A stretch of DNA of 18,967 nt from JBLHGU01 sp047615875 (GCA_047615875.1 JBLHGU010000096.1:1-18967), one strand, 5' to 3'. Shown: positions 1 to 7,905, counted from the first letter of the stretch. Numbers and translations: made by a program. Notes: generated from the sequence alone by a model not told the origin.

Positions 1-2
1 GC

Positions 3-107
3 TTAAAAGGCAACCAGGGCAATAAATAGGGCGGCAACAACGATGCTTCCGGAAACCGCGTCAATGATGCTGAAAGTAGTTCTTTGTGCGTATTCGGTGT
101 AAGTCAT
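3..107 (-). CDS. small single-pass membrane peptide, 34 aa
   Basis: ATG at 107-105 overlaps the TGA stop of the truncated oxidase (104-106) in an ATGA arrangement typical of translational coupling. An AAGGGG ribosome-binding site lies about 10 nt upstream. The peptide starts MTYTEYAQR, is followed by a segment rich in Ser, Ile and Asp, and ends in a run of about 16 hydrophobic residues (SIVVAALFIALVAF) that could span the membrane. I do not recognise a family. It could be a genuine small membrane protein of the copper cluster or a chance frame in decaying DNA; the coupling and the good ribosome-binding site favour it slightly. The gene starts only 2 bp inside the window edge but its stop codon is within the window. 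Confidence 0.3.
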   Translation of the reverse strand: MTYTEYAQRTTFSIIDAVSGSIVVAALFIALVAF

Positions 108-715
108 CTGCCTGGCCCCTTGTTGCTAGTGTGGGATAAATTATGACAATGCCAGGCTTTCAGCTCTGCGAACCACTTAACAGTAGGCAAAGATAAAGTG
201 TGAACTGGGTCACAGTAGGGTATGCAAAGACCTATCTGGGTGTCTGTAGTGACTCTCATGTGGTACCACTGGGTTGATGCGCCCTGGCGGATCTTGAAAG
301 CGGAAGTCCATGTTTTACCCGAGTCGATTACCTGATGCGGCCCTCCGTCCATAGCGGCCGGAAGATTGAGGCCGTGCCAATGTAATGTCGATGGTTCTGA
401 AAGCCGGTTAGTGACCTTGAACATTACGTCATCACCCTGCTGAACACGGAGTACTGGCCCGAGATAGTTACCATTGATACCCACTGCCGGAGTTGGCCTG
501 TCACCAAAGAAATTACTGACGCCGTATTGCAGGGACAAATCAATCTGACGGGCCCCATCGATCAAATGCCCTTCCTCGAGCGGCGGCAGGGCGAGAGAGT
601 TCTGGAACGAGGAGGCCATCTCGGCTGCAGCAACAAGTTGGTGGAAACCGGGTGCCAACAGACCAGATCCGCCCAGAGAGGCGGCCTGCAAAAACTGTCG
701 TCGGCCAAGCACCAT
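104..715 (-). pseudogene. truncated Tat-exported multicopper oxidase (CueO-like), large internal deletion
   Basis: The start chosen is the ATG at 715, one base after the copA stop (TAATATG), with AAGG about 12 nt upstream; an upstream ATG at 748 would overlap copA. The N-terminus GRRQFLQAAS is a twin-arginine signal. The first cupredoxin domain follows, with RPTPAVGINGNYLGP and the copper-ligand motif HWHG. The second ligand motif begins (WYH) but the expected PH...QVYRGLAG continuation is replaced by unrelated sequence. Near the end, WHCHNLSH matches the HCHxxxH type 1/type 3 copper motif normally found at the extreme C-terminus. Complete family members are roughly 450-600 residues; this reads about 203. 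I infer that an internal deletion removed most of domains 1-3, so the oxidase is probably inactive. It sits last in the merR-copA transcript, where a periplasmic Cu(I) oxidase is expected. Confidence 0.75.
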
Positions 716-716
716 A

Positions 717-3152
717 TTATATTTTGGCCTTACCCAGGCGCAGTGCATTGGTGATTACCGACACTGAGCTGAAACTCATCGCGGCTGCCGCAATCATTGG
801 CGATAACAACAAACCGAACACCGGGTAGAGCACGCCGGCAGCGACCGGCACGCCAAGCGAGTTGTAAATAAAGGCGAAGAACAGATTCTGGCGGATGTTG
901 CGCATCGTGGCCCGACTCAAGCGCCTGGCCCGCACGATACCGCGCAGGTCGCCCTTGACCAGGGTCACCCCCGCGCTTTCTATGGCCACGTCGGTACCGG
1001 TGCCCATGGCGATGCCGACATGCGCCTGCGCCAGGGCCGGGGCATCATTGATGCCGTCACCGGCCATCGCGACAATACGCCCTTCGGCTTGTAGTTTTTT
1101 TACAATATCCGCTTTTTGATCTGGCGAAACGTCGGCCTCGACACGATCAATATCAAGTTTGCTGGCGACTGCCTGCGCGGTGGTCAAATTATCGCCGGTT
1201 AACATTACGATCTTGACGCCCTCGGCATGCAGATCACGAATGGCCTCAGCTGTGGATTGCTTGATCGGATCGGCAACACTAATCAAGCCCGCGGCTTTGC
1301 CGTCGATTGCAACCAGCATTACGGTTTGCCCTTCGGCACGGGCGGCATCGGCCCCCGTCGATAAGTTTTGGGCGTCGATGGAGAGCGCTTGCATCAGTTT
1401 GAGATTGCCAAGCGCAACGGCCTGCCCCTCGATACTGCCGGTCACGCCTTGTCCTGTGACCGAATCAAAATGATCGGTGCTGACGAGACTGATCCCTTTT
1501 TCTTCGGCGCCGCGTACAATGGCTTCCGCCAGTGGATGTTCGCTGGCGCGCTCAAGGCTTCCCGCAAGCTGCAGTACCGTGGTTTCGTCGAATTCGCCGA
1601 CGGCTGTAACCGAGACCAGGTGAGGCTTGCCCTCTGTCAAGGTACCGGTTTTATCCACCACCAGGATATCGACTTTTTCCATGATCTCGAGCGCCTCGGC
1701 ATTCTTGATCAATACGCCAAGCATCGCACCTTTGCCGGTACCGACCATGATTGACATCGGTGTGGCCAGACCCAGCGCACAGGGACAGGCAATAATCAGC
1801 ACCGCGACTGCATTAATGATTGCATAGGCAAGCCGTGGCTCTGGTCCGACCAGGCCCCAAACAATCATGGTCAGTATCGCAACCAGCACGACCGTCGGTA
1901 CGAAATAACCCGCTACTACGTCTGCCAGTTTCTGGATCGGCGCACGTGAACGTTGTGCTTCGCTGACCATGGTTACAATCTGTGCCAACAGCGTATCGGC
2001 ACCTACTTTTTCGGCGCGCATCAGCAGGCTGCCAGTGCCGTTCACTGTTGCCCCGATCAGGGTATCCGCAGCGCTTTTTTCTACCGGTATCGATTCGCCG
2101 GTGACCATCGATTCATCCACAGCGCTGGTACCGCTGGTAACAACTCCGTCGACTGGCACTTTCTCCCCGGGCCTTATACGCAGGATATCGCCAGGCACGA
2201 CCTCAGCCAGCGGGATGTCTTTCTCGCTGCCATCATCGTGCACGATTCGAGCCGTGGTCGGGGCCAGACCGAGTAACAGTTTGATCGCGGTGTTGGTTTG
2301 GCTACGAGCACGCAATTCCATGACCTGCCCCAACAGTACCAGCGCAATGATCACCGCCGCGGCCTCGAAGTAAACCGCTACCGTGCCGTCGGCATGCATC
2401 ATCTCGAGCGGATAGATTTCGGGAAACAACAATGCGACCACGCTATAACTCCAGGCCACGCCAACACCAATGCCAATCAGCGTAAACATGTTGAGATTCC
2501 AGGTCTTCACCGATTGCCAGCCGCGCACGAAGAAAGGCCAGCCGCACCACAATACTACCGGCGTGGCAAATATGAATTGGACCCATTGCGCTGTTTTCAT
2601 CGTCAGATCAGCCGGCAGTAAAGCAGGAGCCATATCCGCCACCATGGCGAGTAGAAACACCGGCAATGCCAGCACGATACTGATCCAGAAGCGTCGACTA
2701 ATGTCGATCAACTCTTCATTTTTCTCCTCTATTTCGATAGTTCGCGGTTCCAGTGCCATACCACATTTTGGGCATGAACCGGGCTCGTCCTGCACGATCT
2801 CGGGGTGCATCGGGCAGGTGTATTCGGTACGGATATTCAAAACCGGCGCGCCGGCGATTTCGAGCGCCATACCGCAAATCGGACAGCTACCGGGATGGTC
2901 CTGCTCGATCTCCGGATCCATCGGGCAGATATATAAAGCGCCCGGTACAGCCACTGCCTTCGCGGCCGCCTGCTCGACTTCACCGCTTAAATATCCAGCC
3001 GGGTCAGCGCTGAATTTTTGCGCGCAGCCCTGGCAACAAAAATAGTAATCAACACCTTCAAACTGATGTGAGTGTTCACTTTCGTCTGAAACTTTCATGC
3101 CACAGACTGGATCGGTGTCGGGGCTAATAGCGTGTACTTGGTCGTCCATCAT
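717..3152 (-). CDS. copA: copper-exporting P1B-1 ATPase with N-terminal YHS and two CPMHP-type metal-binding repeats
   Basis: An 811-aa inner-membrane pump expected to export Cu(I) from the cytoplasm using ATP. Residues 13-54 form a YHS domain (DPVCGM...YYFCCQGC). Two heavy-metal-binding repeats follow at about 75-97 and 112-134, each CPMxPE...GSCPxCGMALE; classical HMA domains are absent. About eight membrane helices are visible. The actuator motif TGES is at 351-354, the CPC copper motif at 456-458, the phosphorylated Asp in DKTGT at residue 500, the nucleotide-binding HP at 539-540, and GDGIND at 699-704. The last helices carry YN (763-764) and MSFSS (792-796), the P1B-1 copper signature. 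The start at 3152 has AGGA five bases upstream (MMDD; the second ATG is equally possible). It lies 26 bp downstream of the MerR regulator on the same strand and is followed by the oxidase remnant. All catalytic motifs are intact. Confidence 0.95.
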   Translation of the reverse strand: MMDDQVHAISPDTDPVCGMKVSDESEHSHQFEGVDYYFCCQGCAQKFSADPAGYLSGEVEQAAAKAVAVPGALYICPMDPEIEQDHPGSCPICGMALEIAGAPVLNIRTEYTCPMHPEIVQDEPGSCPKCGMALEPRTIEIEEKNEELIDISRRFWISIVLALPVFLLAMVADMAPALLPADLTMKTAQWVQFIFATPVVLWCGWPFFVRGWQSVKTWNLNMFTLIGIGVGVAWSYSVVALLFPEIYPLEMMHADGTVAVYFEAAAVIIALVLLGQVMELRARSQTNTAIKLLLGLAPTTARIVHDDGSEKDIPLAEVVPGDILRIRPGEKVPVDGVVTSGTSAVDESMVTGESIPVEKSAADTLIGATVNGTGSLLMRAEKVGADTLLAQIVTMVSEAQRSRAPIQKLADVVAGYFVPTVVLVAILTMIVWGLVGPEPRLAYAIINAVAVLIIACPCALGLATPMSIMVGTGKGAMLGVLIKNAEALEIMEKVDILVVDKTGTLTEGKPHLVSVTAVGEFDETTVLQLAGSLERASEHPLAEAIVRGAEEKGISLVSTDHFDSVTGQGVTGSIEGQAVALGNLKLMQALSIDAQNLSTGADAARAEGQTVMLVAIDGKAAGLISVADPIKQSTAEAIRDLHAEGVKIVMLTGDNLTTAQAVASKLDIDRVEADVSPDQKADIVKKLQAEGRIVAMAGDGINDAPALAQAHVGIAMGTGTDVAIESAGVTLVKGDLRGIVRARRLSRATMRNIRQNLFFAFIYNSLGVPVAAGVLYPVFGLLLSPMIAAAAMSFSSVSVITNALRLGKAKI

Positions 3153-3178
3153 TTTTCCTGGGGGTTGTGTTGGTGGCG

Positions 3179-3598
3179 TTATGCTTCAGGAACGGGATCG
3201 AAGGACTCAATCAGGTGGCAAATACTGTCACCATCGGGTACTCCGTCCGGCATCGCCTTCCACTGTGTCAACGCCTGTTCCATGCGTGCCTGCAGTTTTT
3301 GCATTTCCTCGATCTTTGCGCAGTTTTCTTCGAGATGATCCTGGATGAGGCGCCGCACGTCTTCGCAGGGCGATTCGCCGTGTTCCGCGTGTCGGGTTAT
3401 CTCCTTGATTTCGTTCAGGGTGAAACCGAGCTGTTTGGCCATGCGAATAAAGCGCAACCGATTCGCATCCCTGGACGAAAACAGCCGGTAACCGTTTTCC
3501 TGTTGAGCTGACGGTTGGATCAGGCCGATACGGGTGTAATAGCGCACTACATGAGCGGCCGTGTTGGCCTGAATCGCAAGTTCATTGACGGTTAACAT
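3179..3598 (-). CDS. MerR-family metal-responsive regulator, probably controls the copper ATPase
   Basis: A 139-aa protein of typical MerR length. Residues 1-68 form the winged-helix DNA-binding domain (VNELAIQANTAAHVVRYYTRIGL, then GYRLFSSRDANRLRFIRMAKQLGF), and about 80-115 a dimerisation helix. Cysteines are at 78, 93 and 127. Cys78 matches the position conserved in ZntR/PbrR-type regulators and Cys127 (CHLIES) matches the Cys of the C-terminal metal loop; the Cys near 112-115 used by both CueR and ZntR is missing. Metal specificity therefore cannot be read with confidence, although the adjacent copper ATPase argues for copper. A GAGG site lies 7 nt upstream of the ATG. The gene is first of a merR-copA-oxidase transcript and is expected to bind its own promoter just upstream. 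Confidence 0.92.
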   Translation of the reverse strand: MLTVNELAIQANTAAHVVRYYTRIGLIQPSAQQENGYRLFSSRDANRLRFIRMAKQLGFTLNEIKEITRHAEHGESPCEDVRRLIQDHLEENCAKIEEMQKLQARMEQALTQWKAMPDGVPDGDSICHLIESFDPVPEA

Positions 3599-3638
3599 TT
3601 CGTTACCTCATTCTGTCTATCTGTCAGTTAGTATGCGT

Positions 3639-3670
3639 AGCCTATAACCTGTGTGCAACATACAGGTCAA
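3639..3670 (-). promoter_or_regulatory. MerR-type operator/promoter with long spacer
   Basis: Read on the minus strand, a perfect -35 TTGACC (3670-3665) is followed by a 20-bp spacer and TAGGCT (3644-3639); a TATAGG at 18 bp is an alternative -10. The spacer holds a dyad with 9-bp arms, ACCTGTATG / CACACAGGT (3667-3659 and 3655-3647), matching at 8 of 9 positions around a 3-bp centre. A 19-20-bp spacer spanned by a dyad is the hallmark of promoters that MerR-family activators untwist. It lies about 40 bp upstream of the regulator start, so autoregulation of the whole transcript is likely. Confidence 0.75.
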
Positions 3671-3721
3671 GTATACTATTGCGAATGTCAGAATTTTCGG
3701 TCGTCACTACCAATCGTAACG

Positions 3722-4237
3722 TTATTCGTGATCATGCGACTGCGATAAAAATGAAATAAGGTCGTCCAGATCCGAGGGGTTCATCGACCATCGTGGCATG
3801 GCCTGATCGAGGGATTCACCTGCAGGATCCAGGCCACGGGAGATGGCACGCCGCAGAGATTCGGCATCGTAGATGGCATGGTCTCCATGTCCATCGCCAC
3901 CCTCGTCATGGGAATCGTCACCAAACAGTGCGTCAACGCTGAGGGCGGGTGCCTTGATCCAGAATTGCGGCCAGAGCCGCTGACCTTCCCGGTCGGCGCC
4001 GTGACAACTGGCGCAGCCACCGCCGTGCATTTGTCTGTGCATGCCGCTCATTGGTCCGCCACCACCGCTGGCGCTGATTGGCAGTCCCGACGCACTGGTT
4101 CCGGAAAAATAAATACGCTCGCCATTGGAGATAAAAGCCGTGGAACCAATGCCACCGTTTTCGGGCCCGTGATCGTACCTTCCATTGCAGGAGACGAGGA
4201 GTAATATCGATATTAATAATACGGTCTTCATAGGCAT
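3722..4237 (-). CDS. c-type cytochrome lipoprotein, one haem, His-rich
   Basis: About 171 aa from the ATG at 4237, chosen because AGAGG lies about 11 nt upstream and the signal peptide begins there. Residues 4-17 form a lipoprotein signal ending LLLVSC, with Cys17 as the lipidated residue. The pattern NGERIYFSGTSASG, a Gly/Met/His-rich stretch, then CASCH (residues 75-79) and a late MPRW is that of a single-haem cytochrome c; Met147 is the probable axial ligand. Between them is an Asp/His-rich loop (about 107-121) and the protein ends HDHE, both plausible metal-binding patches. It would sit on the outer face of the inner membrane or on the outer membrane as an electron carrier. It is upstream of, and on the same strand as, the merR-copA block but separated by that block's promoter. 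Partnership with the (now broken) oxidase is inference. Confidence 0.85.
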   Translation of the reverse strand: MPMKTVLLISILLLVSCNGRYDHGPENGGIGSTAFISNGERIYFSGTSASGLPISASGGGGPMSGMHRQMHGGGCASCHGADREGQRLWPQFWIKAPALSVDALFGDDSHDEGGDGHGDHAIYDAESLRRAISRGLDPAGESLDQAMPRWSMNPSDLDDLISFLSQSHDHE

Positions 4238-4286
4238 GAATGTTGTTTCCTCTAGTGAGGTGAGGTCAGTTTTGATGGGTTGTGTG

Positions 4287-4418
4287 TCAGAGCTGATATC
4301 TACCATTTTTGATAGCAGCCACTGACCTTAATCGCGAATGGCCCGCGGCGAAGAGGCTTGCGGTCAGCCCGCTGTAAAAAGCGATAAATCCGCGCCTGGC
4401 AATCAGGTCATGAACCAT
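4287..4418 (-). CDS. 43-codon ORF with Tat-like N-terminus, probably a gene remnant
   Basis: The ATG at 4418 has an AGGA site about 9 nt upstream. The peptide starts MVHDLIARRGFIAF and continues through a hydrophobic stretch (YSGLTASLFAAG), which resembles a short twin-arginine export signal, then stops after 43 residues with no folded domain. The most economical reading is the beginning of an exported protein whose body has been lost or shifted out of frame just upstream of the cytochrome gene. An alternative is a leader peptide. No family recognised. Confidence 0.3.
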   Translation of the reverse strand: MVHDLIARRGFIAFYSGLTASLFAAGHSRLRSVAAIKNGRYQL

Positions 4419-4545
4419 GATTTGCATCCTGCATTTAGAGAAACTGCGAAAATAGCATCGCCAAACTATCATTAGCGCCGCAGATACACTACTGCTTTAG
4501 GATATAGAATAAATAATCGATTGTTTGTTGGCTTAGGGGTTTATC

Positions 4546-4709
4546 TTGAGAATTTCAATTGTTTCAAAATCGTTACTTGGATTGATCGCCTTCTTTTTTA
4601 TTAGCACGGCAGTAGCACATAGCTTCAATTTTGTATTTTTAGCACCATTAGCGAAAGAGTCTGGTAAATAGGCTCTGAATGGTTTCCTGCTGGCTGAGTA
4701 TAGGAAGCA
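4546..4709 (+). pseudogene. N-terminus of an exported receptor-like protein with in-frame TAG, cut by an IS91 end
   Basis: TTG at 4546-4548 preceded at about 7 nt by AGGGG. The frame encodes a signal peptide (LLGLIAFFFISTAVA) and a mature start HSFNFVFLAPLAKESGK, then TAG at 4669-4671. The same frame continues past the stop with ALNGFLLAEYRKH. The pattern FVFLAPL...ALNGFLLA resembles the first strand and helix of periplasmic type-1 ligand-binding proteins (LivK/ABC receptor class). After about 4709 the sequence is shared with the second IS91-end copy, so the gene was interrupted there. It is therefore a 5' remnant with both a nonsense codon and a truncation. TATAGA at 4504 may be its -10. The family call is tentative. 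Confidence 0.55.
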
Positions 4710-4944
4710 TAAAGCCTATGTTAATAGAAAAAGAAGCCGAGGGAAACGCACCATGGGATCCGAAAAGTTGATCAAAAGGCTCTGATTCATCTTACTGACC
4801 TTGGAATCTAGCAATATTCTTCAGTCAATAGACCACTAGTGTCCTTGGCGCCACAATGAAGGCGAAAGCGCTTCTGCAGTGTGATTGAAACACGCCGCAT
4901 TCCGTTGCGGTCAATCAGTAAAAGAGGTCGGCCTGAGGTGGCGC
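4710..4944. repeat. long inverted repeat IR1, left copy (IS91-family 3' end)
   Basis: 235 bp that recur inverted at 10964-11198 with about 8 differences by eye (about 97% identity). On the minus strand it contains the last nine codons of an IS91-family transposase (APPQADLFY, stop) and about 200 bp of downstream non-coding DNA, i.e. the region that holds the replication-origin end in this rolling-circle family. The outer boundary falls where the receptor pseudogene is interrupted. Confidence 0.85.
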
Positions 4945-5190
4945 TCGATTGTCAGGCAAATGAAATGCGTTGGAAACCGTAACTTTACTATCCAGGTGGT
5001 CGAGTATTTTGTTGATGACGACAGGATCTTCGATGCTGGCAATGACTTTCATGGCGCCATCGCAGGTACTGCATGTCTCGATGTCGATACTGAACACACG
5101 CTTTAATCTTTGTGCCCAGGTCATTCTCGCGCGGTGTTCGGCTAGCAGACCTTTGCGATCTCGGTGGCTAAGGGTAAAGCGGTAGCATGG
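4915..5190 (-). pseudogene. C-terminal fragment of IS91-family (Y2, rolling-circle) transposase
   Basis: The open frame from 5190 to the stop at 4915 reads LLAEHRARMTWAQRLKRVF, then IDIETCSTCDGAMKVIASIEDP and ends APPQADLFY. The segment WAQRLKRVF-IDIETC-C-G-A-IEDPVVI-KIL-HL is the conserved C-terminal end of IS91-family transposases. The catalytic Y2 and HUH regions and the N-terminal zinc finger are absent; an in-frame TGA (5191-5193) and unrelated sequence lie upstream. It is a non-functional remnant, about 90 residues of an expected 350-500. Confidence 0.85.
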
Positions 5191-5219
5191 TCAGACGGCA
5201 TAGCTAATGATATCTAGCC

Positions 5220-5544
5220 GGAATCGATGATGAGCGCCTATCTGCTCAAAGGAACGAAAGTTCTACTTGGGTTCGACTTCAAGAGCCGTCAGTCTAACTA
5301 TGTGAAAGTGCTTGTTGAATTTACCTCGAGGATTCCGCAGATACGATCTAACGTATTTATTAATCTCGATCGTTGACTTAAATCGGGATCACACAAGTTG
5401 TTTGGAGCTAACTTGTTCGAAAATCCGCTTTCAAAAGTGAACTATTAGTGAACCGGGAAATGGTCCTCAATAGGAAAGTCACGTAAATCATTGATTAAAT
5501 GGTGGCCAGGGACAGAATCGAACTGCCGACACGGGGATTTTCAG
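5220..5544. repeat. long inverted repeat IR2, left copy, containing tRNA-Phe 3' half
   Basis: 325 bp that recur inverted at 8044-8368 at about 94% identity by eye; differences cluster next to the tRNA part. It consists of about 280 bp of unrecognised DNA plus the tRNA-derived 45 bp at the inner end. It includes a 49-codon frame (5227-5376), but in the other copy both start codons are lost and changes alter amino acids, so I do not call it a gene. Confidence 0.85.
5500..5544 (-). other. tRNA-Phe 3' half (attachment-site-like remnant)
   Basis: On the minus strand this reads from the anticodon loop (CTGAAAATCCCC, anticodon GAA) through GTGTC, a T-arm GGCAG-TTCGATT-CTGTC, the acceptor strand CCTGGCC and ACCA. 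The T stem pairs correctly with one G-U. The 5' half (D arm and 5' acceptor strand) is absent, so it is not a functional gene. Such 3' tRNA fragments are what integrase-borne elements leave at the island end of a tRNA target site. Confidence 0.7.
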
Positions 5545-6109
5545 TCACCGTGAAACAATAAGCCACGACAAACTACAATAATGAATTCAATAGTTTACGA
5601 CTTTTTAACTATCGTGGTTAGTCGCCATTTATTGCTATTATTTGTGGTTTAGTGCGCCATCAGTGCGCCTTAAAAACACATATGATTTAAGCCACCTATA
5701 CCTGAACTCAGATGCCTTGTTAAACACAATTCTAACTACACCGCTCTACTACCACGTTGCCGACAGATCAGCATCGATTCAATCTCGAACACCTGCACAT
5801 CCCGCCTATTGCAGAATATCTAATTCCATTCTTTTAAGATGGAAACCACCCGGCATTCTGTTAATTGTTTGCTCAGGGCGAAACCCGCTATTTAGGTATT
5901 AAATGGCTCAGATTGAATCAATGATACAGCCATACTGCATTGCTGATGATATCGGCTGGAAATCTATGTCGTTTGTAGATATTCATCTACCGATTCTATC
6001 AAATCCAGGCAGTTAACTTGGCGATACCGTTTTCAGAGTGTAGTAGACCTGTCGCCTGAGAATTAAAGTCAGATCGTGACGGCCTTAAAAACTTAACTGG
6101 CCAATACCT
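5545..6109. other. 565-bp stretch without a supported gene
   Basis: Next to the tRNA half there are short repeats: AGTGCGCC twice at 11-bp spacing (5651-5658 and 5662-5669). Paired CCACGAC / ATCGTGGTTAG segments lie around 5564-5625, which may be old integrase arm or core sites. A plus-strand frame of 86 codons (5642-5902) has no ribosome-binding site and no domain character. Close to the nucleotidase stop an imperfect hairpin (GGCC...GGCC, 6080-6101) could act as a weak terminator. Confidence 0.35.
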
Positions 6110-7714
6110 TTACTGTGTTATGCGACCTTCCAGCTTAGGTGTGTAAGGTGCGTTAGCTGAAAGGTAATCCGCCAATACACTTTCCATATTAGGTCCGAAA
6201 TCGTATGCATTCTTCGCGTTGGACGCAAACACTTTGTATCCATCACCACCACCACGAACATAATTGTTCGTTACGACGCTGTACGTTTTAGATTTATCGA
6301 TCGTTTGGTATTCACCATTGACACTCACCATAACTCCAAGAACTCGTCCTTTGTTGGCAGGTTTTGCAGCATCCCACTTGAACTTGAGCCCAGCGACCTG
6401 AGGAAAACGCCCTTTTACCTCCTCAACCTGACTAACACCATTTTCGAGAGCAGCAATGATATCGGCTCCTGTGATGTCGAATGTGGACAATGTATTCTGA
6501 AATGGAAGTACTGCTAGAACCTCACCCATGGTGATATCGCCTTCATCAATGGATGAACGAATACCACCAGAATTCATGATAGCAATGCTCACACCTTGGT
6601 TTTTAACTCTATCGAGCATGGCATCTGCAATTAGATTTCCCATCTCACATTCCCGTATTCGGCATACCGAGCGATTGCCATCGATAACGGTAGCTGATGA
6701 GGCGACTACCTTGTTTCGAATTTGCTCAAGTGGTGCTGCAAGTTCTTGAACTCGCGCAACGATATCGGACTGTTCGGCAACTCCGCTATCGATAACAATG
6801 GGGTCACCAGTGGCAGTTACTATTTCGCCGGCATCATTAAACGTAACGAAGAGTTCACCTACGTATTTTCCATAGGCATAAGCTTGTACCACAGCAGTAT
6901 TGCCTACCATTGTAGGATACGGCCCAGCAGCACGATCATCTGTATTGGACAACAACGTATTTGTATGCCCACCAACAATAACGTCTACACCCGTTGTTTC
7001 AGCCGCTATACGGCTGTCAACTCGATAACCCGAGTGAGACAAAACAATAATTCTATTAATGCCTTGCTTAGTTAAGATATCAACTTCGCCTTGTACCGCT
7101 ACAACAGGGTCGGAGAAAACTATGTTCTTACCTGGACTTGCCAGCTCATCGGTGTCTTGTGGTGTTAGGCCGATAATTCCGTACTTTTGACCATTTTTTT
7201 CAACAATTGTGGACTTCATAAGCTTGTCGGCAAGCGAAGGTTCTTTACTGAAATCGGCGTTGGACATCACTACTGGAAAATTTACATTTTCGATAAACTC
7301 ACGTAATACTTCGGGTCCGTCATCGAATTCGTGATTGCCCACAGTCATGCCATCGTATTGCATGGTATTCATGATCTCTGCGGCAACTTTGCCTTTATAG
7401 TAGGTATAAAACAAAGAACCCTGGAACTGATCACCTCCACTGAATAGCAAAGCATCTGGGTTACGAGCTCGAGCGTCGGCAACTGCCGTAACCAGTCGTG
7501 CATAACCACCGAAGCACTTGCCCGCTATATTGTCTTCTATAGAACATGGGCTGTCATACTTACTGATAGGTTCAACTCGGGAATGAAAGTCGTTGGTATG
7601 CAGTATTGTTACTGTACTCCCAGCGAAGACGGGTACAGTCGTCATAAACGTCAAAGCTAGTAATACAGATGAGGCCGCATATGCGGACGTATACATTAAC
7701 AAACTTTTCTTCAT
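6110..7714 (-). CDS. secreted 5'-nucleotidase / UshA-type metallophosphatase
   Basis: A 534-aa exported enzyme expected to hydrolyse extracellular or periplasmic nucleotides to nucleosides and phosphate. Residues 1-31 form a signal peptide ending VFA. The metallophosphatase domain carries all metal-ligand motifs: HTNDFHS (39-45), GGDQFQG (93-99), GNHEF (126-130), LSHSG (225-229) and GGHTNT (248-253). The C-terminal 5'-nucleotidase domain has CRIRECEMGN (351-360), NSGGIR (381-386), LPFQN (403-407) and NYVRGGGDGY (484-493). Length and motifs match complete family members. The ATG at 7714 has only a weak GAGA-type site upstream. It lies alone between two inverted tRNA-Phe halves, and its upstream region touches an IS6-like remnant. 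It should supply phosphate to a Pst system such as the one 3.5 kb away; I see no clear Pho box in front of it. Confidence 0.93.
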   Translation of the reverse strand: MKKSLLMYTSAYAASSVLLALTFMTTVPVFAGSTVTILHTNDFHSRVEPISKYDSPCSIEDNIAGKCFGGYARLVTAVADARARNPDALLFSGGDQFQGSLFYTYYKGKVAAEIMNTMQYDGMTVGNHEFDDGPEVLREFIENVNFPVVMSNADFSKEPSLADKLMKSTIVEKNGQKYGIIGLTPQDTDELASPGKNIVFSDPVVAVQGEVDILTKQGINRIIVLSHSGYRVDSRIAAETTGVDVIVGGHTNTLLSNTDDRAAGPYPTMVGNTAVVQAYAYGKYVGELFVTFNDAGEIVTATGDPIVIDSGVAEQSDIVARVQELAAPLEQIRNKVVASSATVIDGNRSVCRIRECEMGNLIADAMLDRVKNQGVSIAIMNSGGIRSSIDEGDITMGEVLAVLPFQNTLSTFDITGADIIAALENGVSQVEEVKGRFPQVAGLKFKWDAAKPANKGRVLGVMVSVNGEYQTIDKSKTYSVVTNNYVRGGGDGYKVFASNAKNAYDFGPNMESVLADYLSANAPYTPKLEGRITQ

Positions 7715-7784
7715 GTTTCTCGACCCGTGGCTGTTGGTTCAGTGGATGAGCGTAACAGATTCGATACGATAGCCAGACTACTAG

Positions 7785-7905
7785 ATATCCCAAGTTAGCG
7801 GTAACTTCTTGCTAGAATGGACTGATGAATGTTTAAAACGATACTGAGCACACCCGACACCATCGAAGCTATGGCAATGCATTTTGTATCAATGAAGCGT
7901 TCATG
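7785..7905 (+). mobile_element. degenerate IS6-like element start (copy 1)
   Basis: This stretch aligns with 9316-9464: CAAGTTA, TTG-TAGAAT, GATGAAT, AAACGA, CCCGACA, then CCATCGA-GCT-GGC-AT and TATC-ATGAAG occur in the same order. Relative to the second copy it lacks about 22 bp corresponding to the SYAVWLYH codons and carries many substitutions, so no reading frame remains. The end can be read as FCINEAF, resembling the FxIDEVF segment of IS6 transposases. Assignment rests mainly on the better copy. Confidence 0.45.

Noticed and set aside
895..3045. Long plus-strand frames opposite copA
   Set aside because: Shadows of the high-GC copA coding sequence, which has all family motifs on the minus strand.
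4669..4671. In-frame TAG as possible pyrrolysine or other recoding
   Set aside because: The gene is also truncated 40 bp later and no recoding machinery is visible; ordinary pseudogene decay explains it.
5227..5376. 49-codon ORF inside IR2
   Set aside because: The second IR2 copy loses both ATGs and shows amino-acid-changing differences; no ribosome-binding site, so not treated as a gene.
5500..5544. Functional tRNA-Phe gene
   Set aside because: The 5' half including D arm and 5' acceptor strand is absent in both copies.
5642..5902. 86-codon plus-strand frame
   Set aside because: No ribosome-binding site, no domain or compositional support.
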